DNA of 64,000 bases from Aquiluna sp. (GTDB taxonomy: Bacteria > Actinomycetota > Actinomycetes > Actinomycetales > Microbacteriaceae): positions 1 to 64,000 of the forward strand of contig JAOHCW010000001.1 in the NCBI GenBank assembly GCA_028095925.1. Reading direction: 5' to 3'. The position numbers were made by a program, and so were the translations under genes. Position 1 is the stretch's first letter. Each line of letters opens with the position of its first letter. The notes beneath the pieces were generated by a model. It saw only the letters and a program-made list of their open reading frames with translations, was not told the DNA's origin and searched no databases. Shown here piece after piece: positions 1 to 8,555 of the stretch.

Positions 1-307
1 GGCCTTGCTCGCTTGCACCTTTTGCCTGCGGCATCACCCTGGGCCAGGAAACCGAGAATCTATAGGCATCGACGCCCAGCCATGCTAGGTGGTCGAGGTC
101 CTCTTCCAACCTATTTACGTGGTCACACGCAGGGTCTGCGACTGTGCCATCGGCAATGTTTCCGGGAACGGCAGCAAAGTCGTCCCAGATGCTGCGACCT
201 CGCCCCGCGCTATCACCTTCCACCTGCCAAGAGGCGGTCGCGGCTCCAACAATGAAATCGCTGGGAATTCTTTGGGAAAGGTTGCTTATTGCCGTAGTGT
301 CTAACAT
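1..307 (-). CDS. Beta-glucosidase, glycoside hydrolase family 1 (N-terminal part)
   Basis: Only the first 102 codons are in the window; the gene runs off the left edge. Reading the minus strand from ATG at 307 gives a protein starting MLDTTAISNLSQRIP, followed by the family-1 signatures GAATASWQVEG, GRGRSIWDDF, DPACDHVNR and LGVDAYRFSVSWPRV, in the order and spacing usual for GH1 beta-glucosidases. The catalytic glutamates lie further on and are not visible. Such enzymes hydrolyse beta-linked gluco- or galacto-oligosaccharides in the cytoplasm after uptake. No Shine-Dalgarno sequence precedes the ATG, and the divergent LCP gene starts only 30 bases away, so the two share a very short promoter region. 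The family assignment is firm; the substrate is unknown. Confidence 0.88.
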   Translation of the reverse strand, partial: MLDTTAISNLSQRIPSDFIVGAATASWQVEGDSAGRGRSIWDDFAAVPGNIADGTVADPACDHVNRLEEDLDHLAWLGVDAYRFSVSWPRVMPQAKGASEQG

Positions 308-337
308 AACCAAAGTCTAGTTTTCATAGGCAGACGA

Positions 338-1549
338 TTGAGCCAATCAGAGTTCCAATTTATTGAACCAGAGCGCCCAAAGCGAAGGCGCTGGATTCGC
401 TATTTGCTCCTTGCCATAGCAGCGATTGTTACCGTAGCGATGGTGACTCTTGGTGGTGGAGTGGTTTATGTCTCCACACAACTCAGAGCGGCCGGTATTG
501 AGGTTTTTTCAACTGACGGCGAGACCTTCGACCTTCCGACTGCCGAGGAGATAAACGGCCCAATCAACCTTCTACTTATAGGTTCAGATACACGCGAGGG
601 TCAGGGTTCCACTGCTTATGGACCGGTTGGTGCAGAGCTTGCAGACGTAATCATCCTCCTTCACATCAACGAGGAGCGCTCCAACGCGGTAGCGATGAGC
701 TTTCCAAGGGACCTAATGATTGCAGTTCCCGAGTGTCCCAACCCCGAGGGTGGTGCTCCATACCCGGCCAAAGAGTTTGCCCAAATAAATGCGACTATGA
801 ACTATGGCGGCCCTGCCTGCACGCTGCTAGCTGTGCAGTCTCTCACTGGCATTGAGATCCCCTACTTGGCAATGATCGACTTCAAGGGCGTAATTGCGAT
901 GAGCGAAGCGGTCGGTGGAGTTGATGTCTGTGTCGCTGAGCCAATCGATGATGACTACACGCAGCTTTATCTCGATGCCGGGGAACACACATTAATCGGT
1001 GAGGAGGCACTTGCTTTCTTGCGAACTCGCCATGGTGTCGGCGATGGCTCTGACCTCTCCCGAATTTCCAACCAGCAGGTCTTCCTGACTTCTCTGGTGA
1101 GAAAGCTCAAGGATGAGGGTGCTCTGACTAACCCATTCACCATGTTCCGTTTGGGCACGGCAGCACTGAACAACATGACCCTCTCCAGAAGCCTCACAGA
1201 CCTTGGCGTTATCTATGGCATGGCTAGGGAGGTCAACGACGTTGACCTGGAAAAGATCACATTCCTGAAGCTGCCGGTTTATGACTTAGAGGGCGACTTC
1301 GCTGGAAGGGTCGGTGTCTCCACTGAGCGAGCGACATTGCTCTTTGACAAGCTCGCCAATGATGAACCGCTAGTCCTGGCAGAGCCAAACATCGGACCCG
1401 GTGCTGTCGTGGCAGAAGACAGCCAGCCAGCCCAGGTGGAATCTGAGGAGGGCCTAGAGCCAACTGAGGGCTCAGTGAGCGAGTCCGAGGACATCTTGCC
1501 GGAATGGGTACAGGGCACCAACGCCTCGGTCAAGAGCTGCTCAAGCTAG
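338..1549 (+). CDS. LytR-CpsA-Psr (LCP) family cell wall glycopolymer ligase
   Basis: 403 residues. A basic N-terminus (PKRRRWIRY) precedes one membrane helix at about residues 22-47. An extracytoplasmic LCP domain follows: LLLIGSDTREGQ, AMSFPRDLMI and RTRHGVGDGSDLSR are the conserved Asp/Arg blocks that bind polyprenyl diphosphate and metal in this family. The acidic Ser/Glu-rich tail from about residue 345 looks disordered. LCP proteins transfer glycopolymers from undecaprenyl diphosphate carriers to peptidoglycan outside the membrane. The start is a TTG, since no ATG or GTG lies upstream in frame, and there is no clear ribosome binding site, so the mRNA may be leaderless. Family certain; the polymer it attaches is unknown, though polysaccharide genes occur at 44.9-50.4 kb. 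Confidence 0.9.
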   Translation: MSQSEFQFIEPERPKRRRWIRYLLLAIAAIVTVAMVTLGGGVVYVSTQLRAAGIEVFSTDGETFDLPTAEEINGPINLLLIGSDTREGQGSTAYGPVGAELADVIILLHINEERSNAVAMSFPRDLMIAVPECPNPEGGAPYPAKEFAQINATMNYGGPACTLLAVQSLTGIEIPYLAMIDFKGVIAMSEAVGGVDVCVAEPIDDDYTQLYLDAGEHTLIGEEALAFLRTRHGVGDGSDLSRISNQQVFLTSLVRKLKDEGALTNPFTMFRLGTAALNNMTLSRSLTDLGVIYGMAREVNDVDLEKITFLKLPVYDLEGDFAGRVGVSTERATLLFDKLANDEPLVLAEPNIGPGAVVAEDSQPAQVESEEGLEPTEGSVSESEDILPEWVQGTNASVKSCSS

Positions 1550-1590
1550 TTTCTAAAGCAAAGCGTTTTCTTATAGGCTTTCAGGGCACT

Positions 1591-1681
<91 letters not shown>

Positions 1682-1774
1682 CCGAGATTCTCTCCTGTGA
1701 TCCGGGCTCTTAGGCCTCTGGTTTAGGGGGTTATCTTCGCCGGCTGAGTCCGTTAGACTCGGCTTCTGCACCAG

Positions 1775-1847
1775 GCGCCTGTAGCTCAATGGATAGAGCA
1801 TCTGACTACGGATCAGAAGGTTGGGGGTTCGAGTCCCTCCAGGCGTG
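1775..1847 (+). tRNA. tRNA-Arg (anticodon ACG)
   Basis: 73 bases with acceptor GCGCCTG (1775-1781) pairing with CAGGCGT (1840-1846; one terminal G-U pair) and anticodon loop CTACGGA. CCA is not encoded. This ACG tRNA is the normal substrate for A34-to-inosine deamination by TadA, whose gene lies at 54815 in this window. A strong terminator follows at once. Confidence 0.95.
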
Positions 1848-1850
1848 CTG

Positions 1851-1890
1851 AAACCCATCAAGAATTTCACGACTTGATGGGTTTCTTTTT
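1851..1890. terminator. Bidirectional rho-independent terminator
   Basis: AAACCCATCAAG (1851-1862) pairs with CTTGATGGGTTT (1873-1884) around a 10-base loop. CTTTTTATTT follows on the plus strand, ending the tRNA transcript. On the other strand the same stem lies just beyond the convergent MFS gene's stop codon. Confidence 0.85.
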
Positions 1891-3082
1891 ATTTGACTTG
1901 CTTTAGAAACCTGGCGAGATAACCAGAGAGAATGAGTGCCCCTGCCGGATACATCAATGCGATCGGCAGAGTTGTTAGCTCAGAGATAAAGCCAGTAATG
2001 GTTGGGCCAATAAAGTAGCCGGCAATTGAGATGACTCCAATTCGAGCTATCCCCAGTGATGGCGGAACGCCTGGAATTTCGGCGCTCGCCAGGATGTAGG
2101 CGGGGAAGATTGGGCCGATGCCAAGTCCTGCAGCAAAAAAGCCGGCGTTGATCAAGATCATCGCAGCAATTGGATTAGTTGCAGACAGGGGTACAGCGGT
2201 GAGGATGCTGATTGCCCAAAAGCCGCCGCCAAAAATTCCCGCGTACAAGACCGTTTTGTAGCTGCCGTGAACCTCCATAATTCGGTCAGAGGTAAAGCGA
2301 GAGATGATCATCGCAAGAGAGAAGGTTGCAAACACCGAGGCTGTGAAGCCGGGCGCCACTCCCATGTGCTCTGCAAGAAGAATGCCACCCCAGTCCATCG
2401 ATGCACCCTCTGCAACAAAGCTGCCCAGCGACCCAATTGCGAATGCCCAGAGCAAGATGTATTTGCCCCCAAACCACGGCATCTTTGAGCTTGTGCCCTC
2501 CGCTCCCTTGTGATCGTCAAGATCACTCGCAAGCATTTGCTCTGTGAGGGGGATGAAAATGAAGACCGCTGCAATGCCAAGCACCAAAAGGTTCTGACCT
2601 GGGGTTAGGACTCCAACTACTACTCCGCCAAAAATCGCGGTGAAAAAGGTGCCTATCGACCAGGCTCCGTGAAGAGAAGCCAGGAACCTTTTCTTGGCTA
2701 GCTTCTCAACAATCACTGCTTGAGAGTTAGCGGCAATATCCATCGCTGAGTAGCCCAGGCCCATGACAAACAAGCCCGCCATGATTCCCGGCACCGTCAT
2801 CGTGAGGCCCATGGTGATGACACCAAGCGGCATCACAAATTGCGAAATTCTCAGGGTGTTTTTGGAGCCCAGGCGATGGACCAACCTACCTGAGTATTGA
2901 GCACCCAGCACCGCCCCCACGCTGCTGGCAGCAAGCATGAGACCAAACTGGGCATCATTGAGCCCGAGGTCACTTTTTATTTCTGGGATTCTTGGCACCC
3001 ACGCCATAGAGCTGACGCCCATTACCAAAAACAGCAGAGCCAATGACCAGCGAGCCCTGGTGGCCTGAATCATGTTTTGCAC
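1889..3082 (-). CDS. MFS transporter, YbjJ-like
   Basis: About 397 residues, highly hydrophobic, with the twelve-helix pattern of the major facilitator superfamily. The first helix region (WVPRIPEIKSDLGL) and the loop GRLVHRLGSK resemble the YbjJ group of carriers. Substrate unknown. I prefer the GTG at 3082: GAGGAG lies seven bases before it, whereas it would nearly touch the in-frame GTG at 3088. An ATG at 3073 is also possible. The gene converges on the tRNA pair and shares their terminator. Confidence 0.8.
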   Translation of the reverse strand: MQNMIQATRARWSLALLFLVMGVSSMAWVPRIPEIKSDLGLNDAQFGLMLAASSVGAVLGAQYSGRLVHRLGSKNTLRISQFVMPLGVITMGLTMTVPGIMAGLFVMGLGYSAMDIAANSQAVIVEKLAKKRFLASLHGAWSIGTFFTAIFGGVVVGVLTPGQNLLVLGIAAVFIFIPLTEQMLASDLDDHKGAEGTSSKMPWFGGKYILLWAFAIGSLGSFVAEGASMDWGGILLAEHMGVAPGFTASVFATFSLAMIISRFTSDRIMEVHGSYKTVLYAGIFGGGFWAISILTAVPLSATNPIAAMILINAGFFAAGLGIGPIFPAYILASAEIPGVPPSLGIARIGVISIAGYFIGPTITGFISELTTLPIALMYPAGALILSGYLARFLKQVK

Positions 3083-3163
3083 TTGCACGCTCCTCGGGCA
3101 ATCTTATGTTTCAAGGGGCTGTGAAAATCTTGTTTTAGCGACTTCAACTAGGCTTTTCGGCGT

Positions 3164-3715
3164 ATGAAAAAGCTTCTAGCCCTCGCTGTTATAGTGCCGC
3201 TGTTGACTGGCTGCGCTTCCGGGGAAGCCCTCCCGGAAGCTGAATCTCTGCCTGCGGTCAAGAACTTCATTGCAACTGCTGCACCTGAGGCTCCTGATGA
3301 GGTGGTTACCTATGCAGATGTCATACGGGATAGCTACCAGCTGTTTCTTGAAAACGGTATGACAGAGGAAGTGACCTCTGCCGGTGACCGCTACATTCTC
3401 ACCTACGAACCAGGCGAGGAGTTCTTAGCTGCTCTTTACAACCTCGAGTTTGATGATGTGGTTGGAGTCGAGCAGAAAGAGCTCTTCACGGTTTACTCGG
3501 CTTGGGCAATGCTTAGCGAAGAGGCAACGGTGATCGAGGAGACCGAGCAAGGGTATTCGCTCTCTCATCCGGACTACGGAAGCTTCTTAGTTTTTATAGA
3601 AGACGGGCTTATCGTCGGCGGTGAGGGTATTGATGCTGGCTGGACAGGCGAGTTTCGTTATGAGCCCGATCCCGAAGTCTTGGGGAGACTAGACTCGCAA
3701 ACCGAGGGCGAATAA
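3164..3715 (+). CDS. Predicted lipoprotein of unknown function
   Basis: 183 residues. A short signal peptide MKKLLALAVIVPLLTGC ends in a lipobox (LTGC, lipidated Cys17), so the protein is probably tethered to the outer face of the membrane. The rest is acidic (many Glu/Asp), of mixed alpha/beta character, with no motif I recognise. It is divergent from the MFS gene with a 75-base gap. Lineage-restricted hypothetical protein. Confidence 0.7.
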   Translation: MKKLLALAVIVPLLTGCASGEALPEAESLPAVKNFIATAAPEAPDEVVTYADVIRDSYQLFLENGMTEEVTSAGDRYILTYEPGEEFLAALYNLEFDDVVGVEQKELFTVYSAWAMLSEEATVIEETEQGYSLSHPDYGSFLVFIEDGLIVGGEGIDAGWTGEFRYEPDPEVLGRLDSQTEGE

Positions 3716-3763
3716 CTCTCGATCCCCAAGGAGCTGAAGCAAATTAGACGGATAATCAGGCGA

Positions 3764-4024
3764 TTGTTTTCGGTTAGCCGAACGCAGGAGTCGGCTCCCG
3801 ACGTTAACTTCGCGGCTTCTGATGAGGGTGAGTTCCAGGAGCAAATAAGCTCTTGGAAGGGTTCCCTCAGTCAGGCAGGGGAAAGCGACTTCAATCCCGA
3901 GTCATCCAAGTACTTTTCATCAAGTGCCCTATCGGAGTCACGCCGCGCAAGGCTTGATAGGAAGAGGGCTGAGCGAGAATCCAGCGCCAAGTCGCCAAAG
4001 CGCAGCCGCAAGACTAGTAAATAG
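3764..4024 (+). CDS. Small basic/Ser-rich hypothetical protein
   Basis: 86 residues from TTG at 3764, ending in a strongly basic Lys/Arg/Ser tail (KRSRKTSK). The start is uncertain. The TTG has no ribosome binding site, while AAGGAG at 3728-3733 is nine bases before an in-frame ATT at 3743; that start would add seven basic residues (IRRIIRR). It lies between the lipoprotein and the DivIVA-like gene, 27 bases before the latter. Function unknown; a nucleic-acid- or membrane-binding role would be a guess from charge only. Confidence 0.5.
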   Translation: MFSVSRTQESAPDVNFAASDEGEFQEQISSWKGSLSQAGESDFNPESSKYFSSSALSESRRARLDRKRAERESSAKSPKRSRKTSK

Positions 4025-4051
4025 CCCCAGATTGGGCTAGCCTTTTCAGCT

Positions 4052-5179
4052 ATGAGCGAGCCAACTAAGAAGGTATTCGGCACGGCCGTTGGTGGTTACA
4101 ACCGTATTGAGGTTGACCAATACGTTGCATGGCTCCAGAAGACTCTTTCAGACTTAGAGAGCTATAACTCTCTTGCCGTTCGAGAGCAGCAAAATCTGCG
4201 CGAGAGACTCGTTGAGGTCGAAGAGCAGCTCAAAGCCGCAAAGTCTCCCGGCTACGCGCAGCTTGGTGCGAAGTTTGAAGAAACCCTGCGACTTGCAGAA
4301 AGTGAAGCTGCAAAGCTGATCAACGATGCCGGCAAAGATGCCCTGAAGACTCGCGAAACGGCGAAGGCTGAAGCCGAGAGAATTCGCTTTGAGGCAGAGG
4401 ACGAGGTAGCAAAGCTGAGGGCCAAGTCCCAGCGTGAGGCTAAGTCGTTACTTTCACAGGCCCGAGCCGACTCGGGACAAATTAAGGAAGAGGCTGAGGA
4501 CGAGCTGCAGCGGGTTCAGGCAGAGCGAGCGCAACTTGACAAGGAAGCTGCTGTTGTTCGTTCCGATGCTGACAACTACGTCGCAAGAGTTAAGGCGGAG
4601 CTCCAATCAGAGGTCGAGAAGATTCAGACGGAGAACGCTCGCCTTCTGAAGCGCAACGCTGAGATTGAGTCTGAGATTCGCGAGAAGATCGACCAGGGCG
4701 AGAAGCAGGCTCTGGAGATTTTCCGCAGGGTTCAAAAGGAAGCCGAAGACATGCGCAATGAGGCGGAGCGAGAGCTTCGTGCCGCCACCGCGGAGGCGAG
4801 TTCCCTAATCCAAAATGCCGAGCAAACTTTGGAGAACGCGAGAACGGAAGCTGACAGGCTAGCTGCCGAGTCCGAGTCAATGGCTCTGAACATTATTGCT
4901 GACGCTAGATCTCGAGCGGAGAAGCTCTCAATGCGTTCCCTCGAGATAACTCAGGCAGCCATTCAGGACGCCGAGGCCCGTCTCAGCAGGCTCCCCTCAC
5001 AGCAGAATGCGATTGAAGAGTTCATTGCCGAAACCAAGTCACTGCTAACTCCTGAGCAAGAGATGGCTATCAGCCGCCGCAAGACAATTGAGGAAAGCCG
5101 CAAGCCGTTGGAGCCTGAAGTGGTTGCCGAGGATGTAGACGAGGTAGTTGTCGAAGCGGAAGCAGAAGACGAGAACTAG
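4052..5179 (+). CDS. DivIVA/Wag31-like coiled-coil protein
   Basis: 375 residues. The N-terminal block FGTAVGGYNRIEVDQYV matches the DivIVA lipid-binding motif (GY, then a D/E-V-D segment). From about residue 35 to 310 the protein is an almost unbroken Ala/Glu/Lys/Arg-rich coiled coil, followed by an acidic Val/Glu tail. In actinobacteria such proteins form polar or cytoskeletal scaffolds that direct wall growth or division. It is longer than classical Wag31 and may be a paralogue. No Shine-Dalgarno sequence is seen, so it is probably leaderless. Its stop overlaps the convergent desaturase stop by four bases. Confidence 0.75.
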   Translation: MSEPTKKVFGTAVGGYNRIEVDQYVAWLQKTLSDLESYNSLAVREQQNLRERLVEVEEQLKAAKSPGYAQLGAKFEETLRLAESEAAKLINDAGKDALKTRETAKAEAERIRFEAEDEVAKLRAKSQREAKSLLSQARADSGQIKEEAEDELQRVQAERAQLDKEAAVVRSDADNYVARVKAELQSEVEKIQTENARLLKRNAEIESEIREKIDQGEKQALEIFRRVQKEAEDMRNEAERELRAATAEASSLIQNAEQTLENARTEADRLAAESESMALNIIADARSRAEKLSMRSLEITQAAIQDAEARLSRLPSQQNAIEEFIAETKSLLTPEQEMAISRRKTIEESRKPLEPEVVAEDVDEVVVEAEAEDEN

Positions 5180-6567
5180 ATCAAGCTCGAAATCGAGTTC
5201 ATAGCCCCACCCATCACCGCCGGAATTCCTCCACCCGGGTGAACCGATGCCCCAACCCGATACAGCCATGGCTTAGTCAGGCTTCGGTAACTGGGGTTGT
5301 GAAATGGTCCGGATTGCCAAAGCGGATTCTTAGCTCCATAGAGGGCACCACCAAGCGCACCAAACCCCTCAAAGTAATTTGCGTTTAGCACTTTGAAGTC
5401 TTCAAACAATTCGTCAATTGGGCGCTCTAAGCCGATCAAATTTGAGACCCTGTCGAGCTCGTCCCTAACCCAGGGAGTCTTGAGGTCATAGTCAGCGCTG
5501 TCGGCAGGGGCAGTTAGCAATACGGCAACTGTTGCCTTCTTGTTCGAGTAGATGTGTCCTGGCTCGTAGTAGTTGACAAAGCTCATTGTCTGGTTGGGAG
5601 AAGAGTTTGACTTCAGCGCCCGATACAGATCTGCTGGATCGTCGGGCATCACAACCGAGTGGGTGACGGTGCCAGCTGGAAGAGGGTTTTTCAAGGCGGC
5701 ATAAATCGCAACCCCAGAGCAGGAGCGGTTTGGTGCCATCTTGGCCGTCTTGCCGGAGATCAGGGCATCGGTCAGTGAGGCGTCTAGCGATGACACCACA
5801 ACATCAGCGCTGTAGCTGCGCTCTTGGGTCTTGACCGCATGTTTGGAAATGGACATCACTCGCTGGCCGAGCAATATTTCCGCTCCCGATTCCTCCGCCA
5901 GCTTTGCAAGAAGCTGGGGGACCTCGTTCATTCCGCCCCTTGGAACAGAGATACCCTGCTCGCTCATGATGGCGGTCATTGAGGCATAGATCGGCAGGGT
6001 CTGGTCTGGCGAGACTCCTGCATTGAGCGTGTGGATGGCAATCAGGTCTTTCAGACCCTCAGGCATCCAACTCAACGAATTGAGGTAGTTGTTGGTTGAG
6101 AGCCTGGTTCCGTAGACATTGAGAAGTTTGCCAAGAGCAGGAAGAGCTTTTAGGTCCAATGGGGCGGAGGTAAGCAGAGTGGTGATGGGCCCCTCAAGGG
6201 CTTTGTGCTGAGCAACAAACTTTTGCCAGGGCTTGTGCCACTGATGACTCTCAGGCACAGGGATATCAATCTGGTCTCCTCGGAAGAAGTACCTTCCAAC
6301 TTCCGCAAGCCGAATGAACTCTAGATCTTTGGGCAGCTTGCCACCTAGCTCTTGATACTTTGCCAGGAAGGTTTCCCACACCCCTGGAAAGGTAAAGAGC
6401 GACGGGCCTGTGTCAATTACCTGACCAGCGACCTCGATCCTTCGGCTCTTGCCACCAATCCAGTCCCCCTGTTCCAGAACCGTCACCTTGTGACCCTTCT
6501 GGGCGAGTAGGGCGGCCGAGGTGAGGCCTCCTAAGCCAGCGCCGATGACAACTATGTTTTTAGGCAT
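5176..6567 (-). CDS. Phytoene desaturase-family FAD oxidoreductase (CrtI/CrtD-like)
   Basis: 463 residues. The N-terminal dinucleotide-binding motif VIGAGLGGLTSAALLAQKGH with EQGDWIGGKSR and the C-terminal VHPGGGIPAVMGGAMNS are the two hallmark regions of CrtI-type carotenoid desaturases. It begins directly after the stop of the UbiA gene (TAAATG), so the two are co-translated. Pairing with UbiA suggests action on a C50 or hydroxylated acyclic carotenoid, as CrtD does beside LyeJ in haloarchaea, rather than primary phytoene desaturation. No crtB or crtE is nearby. Family sure; exact step inferred. Confidence 0.8.
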   Translation of the reverse strand: MPKNIVVIGAGLGGLTSAALLAQKGHKVTVLEQGDWIGGKSRRIEVAGQVIDTGPSLFTFPGVWETFLAKYQELGGKLPKDLEFIRLAEVGRYFFRGDQIDIPVPESHQWHKPWQKFVAQHKALEGPITTLLTSAPLDLKALPALGKLLNVYGTRLSTNNYLNSLSWMPEGLKDLIAIHTLNAGVSPDQTLPIYASMTAIMSEQGISVPRGGMNEVPQLLAKLAEESGAEILLGQRVMSISKHAVKTQERSYSADVVVSSLDASLTDALISGKTAKMAPNRSCSGVAIYAALKNPLPAGTVTHSVVMPDDPADLYRALKSNSSPNQTMSFVNYYEPGHIYSNKKATVAVLLTAPADSADYDLKTPWVRDELDRVSNLIGLERPIDELFEDFKVLNANYFEGFGALGGALYGAKNPLWQSGPFHNPSYRSLTKPWLYRVGASVHPGGGIPAVMGGAMNSISSLI

Positions 6568-7410
6568 TTATGGATAGACCCCGAAGGTGATTCCAACCAC
6601 AAGCTGAATCCCTGCCACGGCGCCGGCAACATAGGGAAAGGCGATTGAGTACTTATAGACATCGTGAGCTTTTTCGGGAGTCGGCTTTTGCCAGACCGAG
6701 AGAACAAGGTAGCCGGCGATAAGAAGGTTGGCTATGGCCAGCGGGATATTCACAAGGCCAAAGAAGACGGTCGAGACCAGCCACCAGATACCCGACCAAA
6801 CAAGTGTCCCCCTCACGCCAAGGTGAACTGCCGTGGTGGTGATTCCAGTGTCGCTGTCCTGAGGGATGTCTTGAATGGCATCGTAGGCGTGCTTGGCAAT
6901 TGACCATGCCATTAGTCCAATTACTCCCAGCCAGAGCGGTTCGTGACCAAGGGCCAGCGGGACAAAAGCCAAGGGGAAGGCGTAGTCGGTATTTGAGAAG
7001 CTATCTAGATATGGCCTCGCCTTAAACCTCAGCGGAGGTGCTGAGTAGAAGGTAAAGAACAGGCTGTAGGCGACCATCCAGGCAACTGCCTGCCATGGCA
7101 GAGTCAAGGCAAAGTAAATAAGAAATGGGACATTGGTGACTATGACGCCAATCCAGATTGGCCTAACTTCGTTGGGATAGATGTGGGCACCCTCATAGGA
7201 GCCCTTACGAGCGTTAATGTTGTCCGTCTCTTGGTCAAAGATGTCGTTGATTCCATAGATCAAGAGGTTGAAGGGGAAGGTCACCCAGATCAGGATTGGC
7301 AGGATCCCCCAGTTCCAGATGTAACCGGCGAGCCACATGCCCATGACGGTTGTACCAATGGTGTTGACCCAGAGAACGGGCCTAGAAATTTGAATTAGTC
7401 GCCAGAGCAC
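6568..7410 (-). CDS. UbiA-family prenyltransferase (lycopene elongase-like)
   Basis: 280 residues, multi-spanning. The Asp-rich motif NDIFDQETDNINARKG (NDxxDxxxD, Mg-diphosphate binding) is near residue 54, and a second acidic region (YDAIQDIPQDSDTG) near residue 175, as in UbiA prenyltransferases. Linkage to a CrtI-like desaturase points to the lycopene elongase/CrtEb/LyeJ branch, which adds dimethylallyl units to lycopene ends in C50 carotenoid synthesis. First gene of a two-gene operon, divergent from the E1alpha gene across a 134-base promoter region. Confidence 0.75.
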   Translation of the reverse strand: MLWRLIQISRPVLWVNTIGTTVMGMWLAGYIWNWGILPILIWVTFPFNLLIYGINDIFDQETDNINARKGSYEGAHIYPNEVRPIWIGVIVTNVPFLIYFALTLPWQAVAWMVAYSLFFTFYSAPPLRFKARPYLDSFSNTDYAFPLAFVPLALGHEPLWLGVIGLMAWSIAKHAYDAIQDIPQDSDTGITTTAVHLGVRGTLVWSGIWWLVSTVFFGLVNIPLAIANLLIAGYLVLSVWQKPTPEKAHDVYKYSIAFPYVAGAVAGIQLVVGITFGVYP

Positions 7411-7446
7411 CCATTCAGCCTAAGCCCTCGCAACCAAATGCACTTT

Positions 7447-7462
7447 TTGCACGAATGTGCAA
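7447..7462. promoter_or_regulatory. Inverted repeat, possible regulator operator
   Basis: TTGCAC-GAAT-GTGCAA is a perfect 6+4+6 inverted repeat in the divergent UbiA/E1alpha spacer, preceded by another TGCAC. Related half-sites TGCACAATTGTCAG (7512-7525) and TGCACAAACGTGACAG (about 11966-11981) lie before the E1alpha gene and before the PTS genes. The SorC-type regulator in this locus is the obvious candidate to bind them; this is inferred. Confidence 0.4.
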
Positions 7463-7544
7463 GTGACGAGGACCCAAATTGCCCCTTTGAATTGCCATAA
7501 TTTCCCCTAGCTGCACAATTGTCAGCATAAATGTGAAGGAAAAA

Positions 7545-8555
7545 ATGGCCACCATCACCCCTTTGTTCGCCCCTGAGCAGGGCACGATCTCTGCGAACAA
7601 GGAGGCTGCCAGTGCATCACTTGAGTCTCTTCTTGCAATTCGATTCTTTGAGGAGGCCGTTGACGGCCTCTTTGCAAGGGGCCTGATGCACGGGACCATG
7701 CACCTCTCTATTGGCCAGGAGGCAGTTGCAACCGGAGTGTGTGCTGCCCTCAGGAAGACGGACTACATCACCTCCACTCACAGGGGACACTCGCACTGCA
7801 TTGCTAAGGGCGCGGACCTCACCCGAATGATGGCCGAGCTGCTGGCAAAGCAGACCGGTTATTGCCGTGGTCGAGGTGGGAGCATGCACATCGCAGATGT
7901 CGAGACCGGAAACCTCGGTGCCAATGGAATCGTTGCCGGCGGCATACCAATTGCGGCGGGTGCAGCCCTGGCTCAGAAGATGCAGGGCAGGGACAACGTC
8001 GTGGTCTCCTTCTTTGGAGACGGCGCAACCAATGAGGGTGCCTTTCACGAGGCACTAAACCTGGCTGCTGTCTGGGACCTGCCCGTTGTCTTCGTATGTG
8101 AAAACAACAAGTACGGCATGAGCTTCTCAACCACCAAGAGCATGAAGGTCGAGAAGATCTCTGAGCGGGCGGCTGCCTATGGCTTACCCGGTGTAACGGT
8201 TGATGGAAACGATGTCGATGCTGTTTTTGAGGTTGCTAAAGAAGCTGTCGAGAGGGCGAGGGTTGGCGGTGGGCCAACGCTGATTGAGTGCCTCACCTAC
8301 CGCCACAAGGGGCACTCCAAGAGTGACAAAAACCTCTACCGCACTAAAGAAGAAATTGAGTTTTGGAAGACCAAGGACCCGGTAGGGATATTTGAGACCA
8401 GGGTCATTGAGTCCGGGCAGCTAACAGCTGAAGAGGTTGAGCAGCTCACACAAAAGGTCCGTGATGCCGTGCGACTTGCGATTCAAGAGGCAACTCAGGC
8501 TCCCGACTCAGACCCTGCAGAGCTACTGAGCTCCGTCTTTAGGCAGGTGAGCTAG
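7545..8555 (+). CDS. TPP-dependent dehydrogenase E1 component, alpha subunit (acetoin/pyruvate type)
   Basis: 336 residues. The thiamine diphosphate motif is clear: GDGATNEG, about 26 residues, then [23 protein letters not shown] and [10 protein letters not shown] are also typical of E1alpha of branched two-subunit E1 enzymes, closest in feel to AcoA. With E1beta it decarboxylates a 2-oxo acid, or cleaves an alpha-hydroxyketone such as acetoin, and passes the acyl group to lipoyl-E2. I place the start at ATG 7545, preceded by AAGGA; an in-frame GTG at 7533 would add four residues. First gene of the E1alpha-E1beta-E2-SorC-GutM-PTS-dehydrogenase series. Confidence 0.85.
   Translation: MATITPLFAPEQGTISANKEAASASLESLLAIRFFEEAVDGLFARGLMHGTMHLSIGQEAVATGVCAALRKTDYITSTHRGHSHCIAKGADLTRMMAELLAKQTGYCRGRGGSMHIADVETGNLGANGIVAGGIPIAAGAALAQKMQGRDNVVVSFFGDGATNEGAFHEALNLAAVWDLPVVFVCENNKYGMSFSTTKSMKVEKISERAAAYGLPGVTVDGNDVDAVFEVAKEAVERARVGGGPTLIECLTYRHKGHSKSDKNLYRTKEEIEFWKTKDPVGIFETRVIESGQLTAEEVEQLTQKVRDAVRLAIQEATQAPDSDPAELLSSVFRQVS

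Noticed and set aside
13-304. Two plus-strand open frames of 71-80 codons at the left edge
   Set aside because: They lie over the GH1 beta-glucosidase on the minus strand, whose translation has clear family motifs.
7617-8130. Long minus-strand frames (143 and 103 codons) opposite E1alpha
   Set aside because: Shadow frames from codon bias of the E1alpha gene; no ribosome binding site and no recognisable protein.
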